Of a DNA stretch of 64,000 nucleotides, positions 51,546-59,431 are shown in pieces. The stretch is from Sphingomonas_R arantia (GTDB lineage: Bacteria; Pseudomonadota; Alphaproteobacteria; Sphingomonadales; Sphingomonadaceae). The DNA lies in NCBI RefSeq assembly GCF_042682045.1, contig NZ_JBHUGS010000005.1:519458-583457 (forward strand), read 5' to 3'. A program made the position numbers and the translations under genes. The stretch's first letter is position 1. Every line of letters begins with the position of its first letter. The notes beneath the pieces are model-generated. The model saw only the letters and a list, made by a program, of their open reading frames with translations, had not been told where the DNA came from and searched no databases.

Positions 51546-52754
51546 ATGCCCGCACGTTTGCCCGCCGCCGGTTTCATCGCGTCGCTCGACTCCTCGGCCA
51601 TCGACCTGTCGGAGGCGCAGACGCTGCCGCCCGAATGCTACACCGACAAGGACTTTTACGAGTTCGAGAAGGAGGCGCTCTACTATCACGAATGGCTCTG
51701 TGCCGGCCGTGAAAGCTGGGTGCCGAACGTCGGCGACTATTTCACGACGCAGATCGTCGGCGAACCGATCGTCGTCGCGCGCGGCCGCGACGGGCAGGTG
51801 AACGCGATGTCCTCGGTCTGCGCGCACCGCGCGATGCTGGTGGCCGAAGGGTCCGGCAACACGCGGATGTTCCTGTGCCCCTATCACCACTGGGCCTACG
51901 GGCTCGACGGGCGGCTGACCGGCGCGCCCGCGATGGAAAAGACCTGCAACTTCCGCAAGGAGGACCACGGCCTGACCCGGTTCAAGGTCGAGATCTGGCA
52001 GGGCTTCGTCTTCGTCAATTTCGACATGGACGCCGCCCCGCTCGCCCCCCGGCTGACCGCGGTCACCGATGCGATCGCGCATTACGACCTGGCCAATGCG
52101 GAGGGCGAGCGCCCGCGCGAACCCGGCGTGTTCCCGTGGAACTGGAAGGTCATGTTCGAAAACAACAATGACGGCTACCACGCGTCGAAACTGCACCAGG
52201 GTCCGCTGCACGACTTCGTGCCTTCCGAACGCGCCGAGTTTCCGGACGCCGATCCGGCCGACGCGGGTTTCCTGCGCTACAACGGCACGCTGCATCCCGA
52301 CGCCAGCTTCAACGCCACGCAGCGCGCGCTGCTGCCGGTGTTCCCGGGGCTCGACGAGACGGACCGCAACCGCATGACGTTCGCTAACATCCCGCCCACG
52401 CTGTCGCTGGTGATGATGAGCGACATGGTCATCTACCTCATCCTTCGCCCGACCGGGCCGGAGACGATGGAGCAGGATACCGGCGTGCTGGTCGCTCCCG
52501 GCGCCTCGCGCCACCCATCGTTCGCGCACAAGATGGAAATGAACATGATCGCGGCGATGCACATCATCGACCAGGACATGCATGTCGATGCGCTGGTCCA
52601 GGTCGGCCTGCGTTCCCGCTTCGCCCCGCGCGGCCGCTACGCATGGCAGGAGGGCGCGCAGATCCAATTCAACCGCTGGCTCGTGAAGCGTTACCGCGAA
52701 ACCTACGACCGGCTGACCGGCCCCGCCGTGCAGCCCGCACTCACCACCGCCTGA
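51546..52754 (+). CDS. Rieske-type aromatic ring-hydroxylating oxygenase, alpha subunit
   Basis: The 402-residue oxygenase has an N-terminal Rieske domain (about 40-150) with the 2Fe-2S ligands CAH and CPYHH. The catalytic domain has mononuclear-iron histidines in NNNDGYHASKLHQG, an Asp in that motif as the electron bridge, and a probable Asp ligand near HIIDQDMH. No beta subunit gene is nearby, so it resembles alpha-only oxygenases such as VanA or carnitine-type enzymes. It would insert oxygen into an aromatic ring or demethylate a methoxy or N-methyl group, with electrons from the reductase at 46.0 kb. ATG 51546 follows GGGGTG; a GTG at 51534 is possible. The substrate is unknown. Confidence 0.9.
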   Translation: MPARLPAAGFIASLDSSAIDLSEAQTLPPECYTDKDFYEFEKEALYYHEWLCAGRESWVPNVGDYFTTQIVGEPIVVARGRDGQVNAMSSVCAHRAMLVAEGSGNTRMFLCPYHHWAYGLDGRLTGAPAMEKTCNFRKEDHGLTRFKVEIWQGFVFVNFDMDAAPLAPRLTAVTDAIAHYDLANAEGERPREPGVFPWNWKVMFENNNDGYHASKLHQGPLHDFVPSERAEFPDADPADAGFLRYNGTLHPDASFNATQRALLPVFPGLDETDRNRMTFANIPPTLSLVMMSDMVIYLILRPTGPETMEQDTGVLVAPGASRHPSFAHKMEMNMIAAMHIIDQDMHVDALVQVGLRSRFAPRGRYAWQEGAQIQFNRWLVKRYRETYDRLTGPAVQPALTTA

Positions 52755-52855
52755 CAGTCCGCACCGCGTCGACAGCGTGCCACCGCCCGGGATCGTCTCG
52801 GGCGGGCCGCTTCCCCGCGTCCGCCTTAACCGACCTGAACACAGGGGCCTTCCAC

Positions 52856-53947
52856 ATGGCATTGATCTGCGCACCCGGCGAAATCCGCCCCGACACCGAG
52901 ACCCGCGACCTGCACCTGCTGCGTGCCACGCCGGAGACGATCCACTGGGGCTATTTCCACCCGGAGATCAAACCCGCGCTCCGCATCCGGTCCGGCGACC
53001 TTGTGATGGCGGAGGCGGTGACGCACCATGCCGGCGACGCGCCAGACCTGATGATGGACGAGGCGATCACCCGCATCTTCACCGAAGTACCGGAATCCGA
53101 TCGCAATCCCGGCGTCCACATCATGACCGGCCCGATCTTCGTCGAGGGCGCGGAGCCCGGCGACATGCTCGAGGTCCGCTATCTGCAGATGACGCCGCGG
53201 TTCAACTACGGGTCGAACCTCGCCGCCAATTGGGGCCATTTGTACGAGGAGTTCGATCGCCGCGAACGCGTTACGATCTACGCGCTCAACCCCAACACCA
53301 ACACCGCATCGGCGCATTACGCCTATGACTTCCCCGGCACCTATCTGACCCCCGGCGTCATCACGCATTGCGCGGAATGCGACCGGATGCTGGCGCTGGA
53401 AGGAATCACGATTCCGGCCCGCCCGCATCTCGGCACCGCGGGCGTCGCGCCCGCGGTCGGCGAACGCGTGTCGACCATCCCGCCCGGCCTGCACGGCGGC
53501 AATATCGACAACTGGCGGATCGGCGCTGGCGCCACGATGTACTATCCGGTCCAGGTCGCCGGCGGGCTGTTCTCGATCGGCGACCCGCATGTCTCGCAGG
53601 GCGACGGCGAAATTTCCGGCACGGCGATCGAGGCATCGCTCAACTGCCTGTTCCAGATCGTCCTGCGCAAGGATTTCAGCTTCCCCTCGCCGCTGCTGGA
53701 GACGCCGAACAACTGGATCGTCCACGGCTTCCACGAGGATCTGAACCAGGCGATGAAGAACGCCGCGGTCGACATGCTCCATCTGCTGACCGAACATCAG
53801 GGCCTGTCGCGGAACGACGCCTATTCGCTGATGTCCGTCGCCGCCGATTTCGGCGTGACACAGGTGGTCGACGGGACGAAGGGTATCCACGTCCGCATCG
53901 ACCGTGGCATCTTCCCCTGCAAGGGCTCGGTCAAAGACCCGGAGTGA
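52856..53947 (+). CDS. Acetamidase/formamidase (FmdA/AmdA family)
   Basis: This 363-residue amidase hydrolyses short-chain amides to ammonia and the acid. Family patterns are HWGYF near the N-terminus, PPGLHGGNIDNWR and GDPHVSQGDGE, the latter two including conserved metal- or substrate-binding acidic and histidine residues. It is a close paralog of the amidase half of the fusion at 47.2-49.6 kb (shared GGNIDNWR, GDPH, SGTAIE). It has its own ATG with AGGGG upstream, 101 bases after the Rieske gene, and is followed 12 bases later by an AraC gene. Neighbourhood suggests release of ammonia from a nitrogen-containing aromatic or heterocyclic intermediate. Confidence 0.9.
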   Translation: MALICAPGEIRPDTETRDLHLLRATPETIHWGYFHPEIKPALRIRSGDLVMAEAVTHHAGDAPDLMMDEAITRIFTEVPESDRNPGVHIMTGPIFVEGAEPGDMLEVRYLQMTPRFNYGSNLAANWGHLYEEFDRRERVTIYALNPNTNTASAHYAYDFPGTYLTPGVITHCAECDRMLALEGITIPARPHLGTAGVAPAVGERVSTIPPGLHGGNIDNWRIGAGATMYYPVQVAGGLFSIGDPHVSQGDGEISGTAIEASLNCLFQIVLRKDFSFPSPLLETPNNWIVHGFHEDLNQAMKNAAVDMLHLLTEHQGLSRNDAYSLMSVAADFGVTQVVDGTKGIHVRIDRGIFPCKGSVKDPE

Positions 53948-53959
53948 CGACCCCCGACC

Positions 53960-54916
53960 ATGCCGATCTGGACCTTCTCGCTCGATACGGTGCCGGCGGC
54001 GGAGCGCCAAGCGGTGTGGATCGATACGCTCCGCCGGCTGAAGCTGCCCGTGGCCGATCCCGCCGCGCTGTCGTGCATGACCGGGTCGGTGTCGGTCACC
54101 ACCACCGCACTCGGGTCCGAATTCGCGGTGGTGCGGTCCACGGCGCAGACGTTCGGCGGGCGCAACGCCGATCATAATTCCGCGATCTGGCTCGCGGCGC
54201 TGATCGCGGGCGAGGCGGTGCTGGAGGCCGGCGGCGTCGTCACAACGATGCAGCCGGGGTCGATCGTGGTCGGCGCATCGGGCGTCGACTCAACGCTTCG
54301 CCTGACGACCGATTTCGAGATGCTGTTCATCAAGCTGCCGCAGCTCGCGGTCGGCCCGCGGCTGATCATCCCGCTCGGCCAGCGGGTCGGCCTGCTCGGC
54401 GCCCAGTCGGGGATCCAGCGGATCTTCCACGGCCTGCTCGCCAACATCGCCGGCACGCTCGACATGCTGACCGACGATCAGTTCCAGCCGATCGAACAGT
54501 CGATCATCGAGTTCCTGGTCGCCTGCCTCGCCAGCGACGGCCGCATCGAATCACGCGGCGGGGCGGCCGGCGCGCGCGCCTCGCACCTTAAACGCATCTG
54601 CATGCGGATCGAAACGATGCTGCACGATCCCGAACTGTCGCTCGAAACGGTCGCGGCGGACAACGGCGTGTCGTCGCGCTACGTCCAGAAACTGTTCACC
54701 GGCAGCGCGACGACTTTCTCCAGCTATCTCAAGCGCCGCCGCCTCGAACGCTGCTATGCCGATCTGGTCAGTCCGATCCATGCCCAGCTGGCGATCTCGG
54801 AAATCTGTTTCCGCTGGGGCTTCACCGACGCCGCGCATTTCAGCCGCGCGTTCCGCGAACGCTTCGGCCTGTCCCCCAGCCAGCACCGCCAGAGCGGCGG
54901 CGCCGCGCGGGCCTGA
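53960..54916 (+). CDS. AraC-family transcriptional regulator
   Basis: The 318-residue regulator has an N-terminal sensor domain of the AraC-binding-like type. The C-terminal DNA-binding domain (about 205-310) has helices LSLETVAADNGVSSRYVQKLF and ISEICFRWGFTDAAHFSRAF. Residues around the second helix are very similar to the AraC half of the fused protein at 47.2 kb, so both come from one duplication. It follows the amidase stop by 12 bases and is probably co-transcribed with it. The natural targets are the divergent or upstream catabolic promoters of this cluster. The effector is probably the amide or an aromatic pathway compound. Confidence 0.9.
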   Translation: MPIWTFSLDTVPAAERQAVWIDTLRRLKLPVADPAALSCMTGSVSVTTTALGSEFAVVRSTAQTFGGRNADHNSAIWLAALIAGEAVLEAGGVVTTMQPGSIVVGASGVDSTLRLTTDFEMLFIKLPQLAVGPRLIIPLGQRVGLLGAQSGIQRIFHGLLANIAGTLDMLTDDQFQPIEQSIIEFLVACLASDGRIESRGGAAGARASHLKRICMRIETMLHDPELSLETVAADNGVSSRYVQKLFTGSATTFSSYLKRRRLERCYADLVSPIHAQLAISEICFRWGFTDAAHFSRAFRERFGLSPSQHRQSGGAARA

Positions 54917-54943
54917 CGCTCCGGCCGCCCCGCGCCGCGCCGG

Positions 54944-56224
54944 CTAGATCCCGCCGTGGTTCACCCCGGCGACCTCCGCCGCGCTGATCTTTACCGTATA
55001 GGGCGGGAACGTCAGGATCAGCGCGCCGATCGCCAGCAGGCAGAGCTCGATCGCCACGATCGATCCGGCATAGGATCCGTGCGCGTCGAACCACAGGTCC
55101 ATCAGATACGGCGTGGCCCCCTGCGCGGCCATCACGATCGCGTAGATCACCCCGATGATCGTCCCGTAATGCCGCAGCCCGAAATAGCGCGAGATGAAAT
55201 AGGGCAGCGCGCCGAACGCGGTCCCCAGGCCCACGCCGAGCAACGCGCCGGCCAGCACCAGCATACCGGTCCCCGTGCTGTTGGCGAGCAGCCACAGCCC
55301 CGCGGCGGCCACCAGGAACCCGGGCGCCGCCGTCCGCGGCGACGTGATCCGATCGAGCAGCGACCCGACCGCGACCTGCCAGCCGGCCGTCACCAGCGCG
55401 AGCACCGACATCACCACGGTCGCCAGCCCCAGGTCGATCCCGCGGTCGGTCAGCACCGGGATGACATGGCTGAACACCGCGGTCAGGCAACCCGCGCCCA
55501 GCCCCAGGCTCAGGATGATCAGCCAGAACGGCAGGCTGCGCACCGCCTCGCCCAGTGTCGATCCGGTCGTGGCCACCGGCTGGGGACGATCGGCCGACAC
55601 CGCATCCCCGCTGCGCGGCGCATCCTTCAACAGGAAGTACAGCGTCGGAAACCCGATCCCGAAGACGATCAGCCCGATCACCGCATAGCTCGCCTTCCAG
55701 CCGATCGCCGGCAGCAGCGTCGCGGCGATGATCGGCATCACCGTCGCGCCGACGCCGTTGCCGATCCCCGCGCTCACCCCCAGCATCAGCCCGCGGCGCT
55801 CGTCGAACCATTCGGAGATAACCTTGGAGAACATCGCCGTACACGGGATCGCGCCCGCGACGCCGATCATGGCGTAGAGGATGTAGAACTGGACGATGCT
55901 GTTCTGCATCTGGCTGACCAGCGCGACGCTCGCGGCGAACGCGACATTGCCAATCAGCAGCACCTTGCGCCCGCCGAAGATGTCGATCAGCCGCCCGACG
56001 ATCGGGAACGCGACGATGCTGACCAGCGAGATGATCGCCAGCACCGCCGTCACATGCGCGCGCGGCCAGCCGAAATCCTCCGAGATCGGCACGAGGAACA
56101 CGCCGAACACCGAACTGACCGTCGTCGTCAGGCACAGCATGTTGCCGATCGTGCAGGCGATCGCGACGCCGCGCGCGGGGTTCGCCTCCCTCTTCGATGT
56201 GGCGCGGAACGGTAAGGTGGCCAT
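54944..56224 (-). CDS. MFS transporter
   Basis: This 426-residue protein has about 12 helices. GRLIDIFGGRKVLL is the typical loop between helices 2 and 3, and NSTGTGMLVLAGALLGVGLGTAFGALPYFISRYFG lies in the C-terminal half (read in short segments). The pattern fits the monocarboxylate/aromatic acid family of MFS carriers, but the substrate is not evident. ATG 56224 is preferred to GTG 56236, both near GGGAG. It is convergent to the AraC gene, 27 bases away, and divergent from the LigB-type dioxygenase gene across 270 bases. It could import the cluster's aromatic substrate. Confidence 0.86.
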   Translation of the reverse strand: MATLPFRATSKREANPARGVAIACTIGNMLCLTTTVSSVFGVFLVPISEDFGWPRAHVTAVLAIISLVSIVAFPIVGRLIDIFGGRKVLLIGNVAFAASVALVSQMQNSIVQFYILYAMIGVAGAIPCTAMFSKVISEWFDERRGLMLGVSAGIGNGVGATVMPIIAATLLPAIGWKASYAVIGLIVFGIGFPTLYFLLKDAPRSGDAVSADRPQPVATTGSTLGEAVRSLPFWLIILSLGLGAGCLTAVFSHVIPVLTDRGIDLGLATVVMSVLALVTAGWQVAVGSLLDRITSPRTAAPGFLVAAAGLWLLANSTGTGMLVLAGALLGVGLGTAFGALPYFISRYFGLRHYGTIIGVIYAIVMAAQGATPYLMDLWFDAHGSYAGSIVAIELCLLAIGALILTFPPYTVKISAAEVAGVNHGGI

Positions 56225-56494
56225 GGGTGCGATCACTCCCGGGATGGTCTGGGGGGCACCGCCGAAGCGTGCCCTGTCATGCTGCCCCTGTTCGATCCGA
56301 TGCGGACCGGCCGGTCAAAAGCATTCGCCCCGCTGCGCCGCTTCGACAAAAGAGTGTGCGTCCCGCGCATATTTTGCCGGCGGTCCGGCCGTGCCGACGC
56401 GCGCTGCAAGAATCCTGGCGCGCTCGGACAAGCGTCGATCCGCACCGCGACGATACACACGCCCCCTACGCTTCACCTCCGATCGGACCGCATC

Positions 56495-57322
56495 ATGCCC
56501 GACCACCCAACCCCGCCCCTGCAACCCACGCTGTTCATCCCGCACGGCGGCGGCCCCTGCTTCTTCATGGACTGGTCGGTCATGGGCGGCCCGGCGGACA
56601 CGTGGGACAAGATGGCGGCCTGGCTGAAGAGCCTCGCCTCGACGCTGCCCGAGCGGCCCAAGGCGATCGTCGTCGTGTCCGGTCATTGGGAGGAGCGGGA
56701 GTTCACCGTCGCATCCGTGCCCGCGCCGAAGATGATCTACGACTATAACGGCTTCCCGCCGCACACCTACGAACTGCAATATCCCGCGCCCGGATCCGCC
56801 GCGGTCGCCGCGCGGATTGTCGAGTTGCTGACCGACGCCGGCATTCCGGCGCGGACCGACACGACCCGCGGGTTCGACCACGGCGTCTTCATCCCGTTCC
56901 TGCTCGCCTTTCCCGATGCCGACATCCCGGTCGTGCCGCTGTCGATCAAGACCGATCTCGATCCGGCCGACCATATCGCGGCGGGCCGCGCGCTGAAGGC
57001 GTTGCGCGCCGAGGGCGTCCTGATCGTCGCGTCGGGGATGAGCTACCACAATATGCGCGCGTTCCGCACGCCGGCCGCCACCGCGCCGTCCGCCGCGTTC
57101 GACGGCTGGCTGACCTCGTCGCTGGCGCAGCCCGACACGGACGCGCGCCTCGATGCGCTCGCCCACTGGTCGCAAGGGCCGGCCGCCCGCAACGCCCACC
57201 CGCGCGAGGAACATCTGCTCCCGCTGATGATCGCCGCCGGCGCGGGCGACGAGGACGCCGGCACCCGCGTCTTCTCGGACGTCGTCATGGAGGCGACCGT
57301 CTCCGCCTATCGTTTCGGTTGA
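56495..57322 (+). CDS. LigB-type extradiol dioxygenase (4,5-DOPA dioxygenase-like)
   Basis: The 275-residue protein belongs to class III extradiol ring-cleavage dioxygenases (DODA/LigB family, cupin-unrelated). Iron-binding or catalytic histidines are likely in FIPHGGGP, VVSGHWEE and the later SYHNMR and HPREEHLLPL. It opens a catechol-type ring with molecular oxygen and Fe(II). The length fits the 4,5-DOPA dioxygenase branch. The ATG at 56495 has only a weak GATCGGA before it. The VOC gene follows 10 bases after its stop, suggesting a two-gene operon. It would handle a dihydroxylated product of the Rieske oxygenase. Confidence 0.88.
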   Translation: MPDHPTPPLQPTLFIPHGGGPCFFMDWSVMGGPADTWDKMAAWLKSLASTLPERPKAIVVVSGHWEEREFTVASVPAPKMIYDYNGFPPHTYELQYPAPGSAAVAARIVELLTDAGIPARTDTTRGFDHGVFIPFLLAFPDADIPVVPLSIKTDLDPADHIAAGRALKALRAEGVLIVASGMSYHNMRAFRTPAATAPSAAFDGWLTSSLAQPDTDARLDALAHWSQGPAARNAHPREEHLLPLMIAAGAGDEDAGTRVFSDVVMEATVSAYRFG

Positions 57323-57332
57323 GGAGTACCGC

Positions 57333-57824
57333 ATGACCTACCCAAACACGCTCATCTTCGTCGATCTGGTGTCCGACGATCCGGCGGCGGCCGGGCAATT
57401 CTATGCCGACGTGTTCGGCTGGACCAACGAGGGCCGCCCCACCGGCGTCTATCACCGCCTCGTCCCCGGCGATCAATTCAAGAACAAGGACGGCAGCCCG
57501 AGCGAGATCGGCAACCTGCACATCGGCATCTTCAACTCGAACAACCCGCGTCCTTTCCCCACCCCCGAAGGTCCAGGGCCCGCCCCGCTCAGCCGCGGCG
57601 ACCGCAAGGCGCGAATCTGGGTCATGGTCAGCGACGACGACACGCCCGAACGCATCCTGTCCGCCGCCGAGGCACGCGGCGCGAAGATCCTCTGGAAGGA
57701 TCACTACTGGAGCGAATTCAACGGCTACAACTACGCGTTCGAGGACCCATGGGGGAACGAGATCATCCTGTGGGGCAAGGCCGGCCAGGACCCCGACGTC
57801 CCCGCCACCTACACGCGCGAATGA
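57333..57824 (+). CDS. VOC-superfamily protein (glyoxalase/dioxygenase-like)
   Basis: This 163-residue protein has the paired beta-alpha-beta-beta-beta units of the vicinal oxygen chelate fold. LIFVDLVSDDPAAAGQFYADVFGW forms the first unit and a second begins near ARIWVMVSDDD, ending in YAFEDPWGNEIILWG, where the Glu is a typical metal ligand. Members include glyoxalase I, extradiol dioxygenases and antibiotic-binding proteins. GAGGAGTACCGC gives a good ribosome-binding site. As second gene after a LigB dioxygenase, it may help ring-cleavage chemistry, but no reaction is claimed. A strong hairpin follows. Confidence 0.85.
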   Translation: MTYPNTLIFVDLVSDDPAAAGQFYADVFGWTNEGRPTGVYHRLVPGDQFKNKDGSPSEIGNLHIGIFNSNNPRPFPTPEGPGPAPLSRGDRKARIWVMVSDDDTPERILSAAEARGAKILWKDHYWSEFNGYNYAFEDPWGNEIILWGKAGQDPDVPATYTRE

Positions 57825-57851
57825 CGGCGGGACCCAGACCGCGCTGATACA

Positions 57852-57883
57852 AGAAAGCCGGCAGCTCCCACTGCCGGCTTTCT
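57852..57883. terminator. Perfect 13-base-pair hairpin, bidirectional terminator
   Basis: AGAAAGCCGGCAG pairs with CTGCCGGCTTTCT around a 6-base loop, 27 bases after the VOC stop. The A-rich base and T-rich end on both strands allow intrinsic termination for the VOC operon and for the convergent TauD-type gene. Confidence 0.85.
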
Positions 57884-57916
57884 GATTCTAGAAGCATCGA
57901 ACTCGGTCGAGGCGGC

Positions 57917-57933
57917 CCCCGGTCAAGCCGGGG
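57917..57933 (-). terminator. Short GC hairpin after the TauD-type gene
   Basis: CCCCGG pairs with CCGGGG around TCAAG, 12 bases beyond the end of the leftward dioxygenase gene. It is a weak or helper terminator next to the stronger 57852-57883 hairpin. Confidence 0.35.
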
Positions 57934-57944
57934 ACCGACCCCCC

Positions 57945-59051
57945 TCAGCCATGATCCGCCAGCAACCGCGGCACCGGCGCCACGCCGATCCGGAAGAAGC
58001 CCTGGTCGTCGACCGTCTTCCCCGCGCGCGGCTTGTCGCGCACCTGGACCACGCCGTTCTTGCCGAACCCGTCGATCACCGGCCGCTTGCCCTGCCGGCT
58101 CAGCCACAGCCGCAACAGGTGGCGCCGGCGCTGCGGCTCCGGATGGTCGTGGAACAGCGTCCGGGCATGCAGCGCTGCATAGTTGGACAGCCACTGGATG
58201 TCGCCCGGCCGGAAATCCATCTCGATCGCCATGCCCGGTTCGTACGCGATCTCGTCGAACAGCTTCAGCACCTCGATCTGTTCGGGGCTCAGCTTGGGCA
58301 CGCCCGCATAGTCCTGCGCGGTCAGGATGTAGAGCGACCCCGCATACATGCTGAACACGCCGTCGGTCAGGTCGATGATCGGCGAGGTATAGGTGTCGGC
58401 CGGCGCATTCACATCCTGCCGCCGCCAGTCCCAGTGATAGCGTTCGAACAGCAACGGCGCCAGGTCGGGCCGGCGGCGCAGGATCTCGTTGTAGATCTCC
58501 GCCCCCGACACGAGGCACGATGCCCCGCCCTCCTTCGCCGGCCGCAGGCACATCAGCGCCACGATGTCGGACGAGTCCGAATGATAGACCAGATGATCGC
58601 GAACCTTCGACGACTTGGCGGTCGGGTCGTCCATCATCTTCTCGGACGTCGCATAGATCGAATCGATCAGGTCGCCCTTCTCGTTCTGGCGGATCGGGTC
58701 ACCCATATAGAGCCCGAGGATGTAGTAGATCGCCGCCGACAGCGCGTCGGAATACAGATGCGTGCGCAGGCCGCGGACCAGCACGAACCCGCGCCCGAAA
58801 TCGACGTCGTTCCCCCACTCCTCCACCGCATCGCGGCATTCGACCAGCGGATACGCCTCCTTCTGCACGAACCGCAGGTCGGGATCGTCCTCGACGAACT
58901 GCGTCCCCAGCCGCTCCAGCTCCGCGATCTGCGGCTCCGACAAACGGTAGATCCAGCTGTCGCCCGCCGCCAGCGTATCGCCGCGCCACGCGGCGGCGGT
59001 CGTGATCTCCCGGAGCGGAGGCAGGCTGTCGATCGATGCTGCTGGCGTCAT
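57945..59051 (-). CDS. TauD/TfdA-family Fe(II)/2-oxoglutarate dioxygenase
   Basis: The 368-residue protein has the facial triad in HSD (of VYHSDSSD) and a distal His in ALHARTLFHD, with the 2-oxoglutarate-binding Arg in RRHLLRLWL. GFVLVRGL near residue 90 matches the family. Members hydroxylate or cleave taurine, phenoxyacetates, quaternary amines and other compounds, using 2-oxoglutarate, oxygen and Fe(II). It is the fourth iron or metal oxygenase in this cluster. The ATG at 59051 is used. It is divergent from the TonB receptor gene across 380 bases, which holds repeats and a hairpin. The substrate is unknown. Confidence 0.88.
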   Translation of the reverse strand: MTPAASIDSLPPLREITTAAAWRGDTLAAGDSWIYRLSEPQIAELERLGTQFVEDDPDLRFVQKEAYPLVECRDAVEEWGNDVDFGRGFVLVRGLRTHLYSDALSAAIYYILGLYMGDPIRQNEKGDLIDSIYATSEKMMDDPTAKSSKVRDHLVYHSDSSDIVALMCLRPAKEGGASCLVSGAEIYNEILRRRPDLAPLLFERYHWDWRRQDVNAPADTYTSPIIDLTDGVFSMYAGSLYILTAQDYAGVPKLSPEQIEVLKLFDEIAYEPGMAIEMDFRPGDIQWLSNYAALHARTLFHDHPEPQRRRHLLRLWLSRQGKRPVIDGFGKNGVVQVRDKPRAGKTVDDQGFFRIGVAPVPRLLADHG

Positions 59052-59154
59052 CTGGCGTTCCCGTCGTCATGGCGAATTGCGATGCCACGTCTCTACCAGC
59101 GTCGTCGGCCCGCCTCTTGTTGCCACGCACATGAAAGGTTGAACCCCGCCGAAC

Positions 59155-59182
59155 CGCCCGACGGGCACTTCACCGTCGGGCG
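59155..59182. repeat. Perfect 10-base inverted repeat
   Basis: CGCCCGACGG pairs with CCGTCGGGCG around GCACTTCA. It stands about 105 bases upstream of the TauD-type start and 250 bases before the receptor start. It may be an operator or an mRNA structure, since it has no T tract. Confidence 0.6.
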
Positions 59183-59272
59183 ACCGCAACCAAACTGTCA
59201 TGCGACAATTCTGCAACATAATTGCGTTCCATCGCACCGTCACCTGTTTTTCGGTTTGATACGGCGTTGGAA

Positions 59273-59300
59273 ACATGTCCAATATGACATGTCCAATATA
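59273..59300. repeat. 14-base tandem direct repeat upstream of the TonB receptor
   Basis: ACATGTCCAATATG is followed at once by ACATGTCCAATATA, 13 of 14 bases identical. Each copy begins with the palindrome ACATGT. Direct repeats of this size are typical binding sites of AraC-type regulators, two of which are encoded in the same cluster. The distance to the receptor start codon is about 130 bases. Confidence 0.7.
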
Positions 59301-59431
59301 CCCGGGGGGCGCGGCAAATGTTTGCCGTGTAACTCGGAAGAAGGGTTCGACGCGTCGAACAATCGACGGTCTGGCGGGGGGCTGGGGGAAAGAGGGTATC
59401 TGAAAGCGCCTTAATCAATTGGGGGCTCTTG

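Larger units (their letters stand above)
59052..59431. promoter_or_regulatory. 380-base divergent regulatory region
   Basis: The region separates the TauD-type gene and the TonB receptor gene and is AT-richer than its flanks. It holds a perfect hairpin at 59155-59182, a 14-base tandem direct repeat at 59273-59300 and a GGGGG ribosome-binding site near the receptor start. No coding frame was found in it. Confidence 0.6.
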
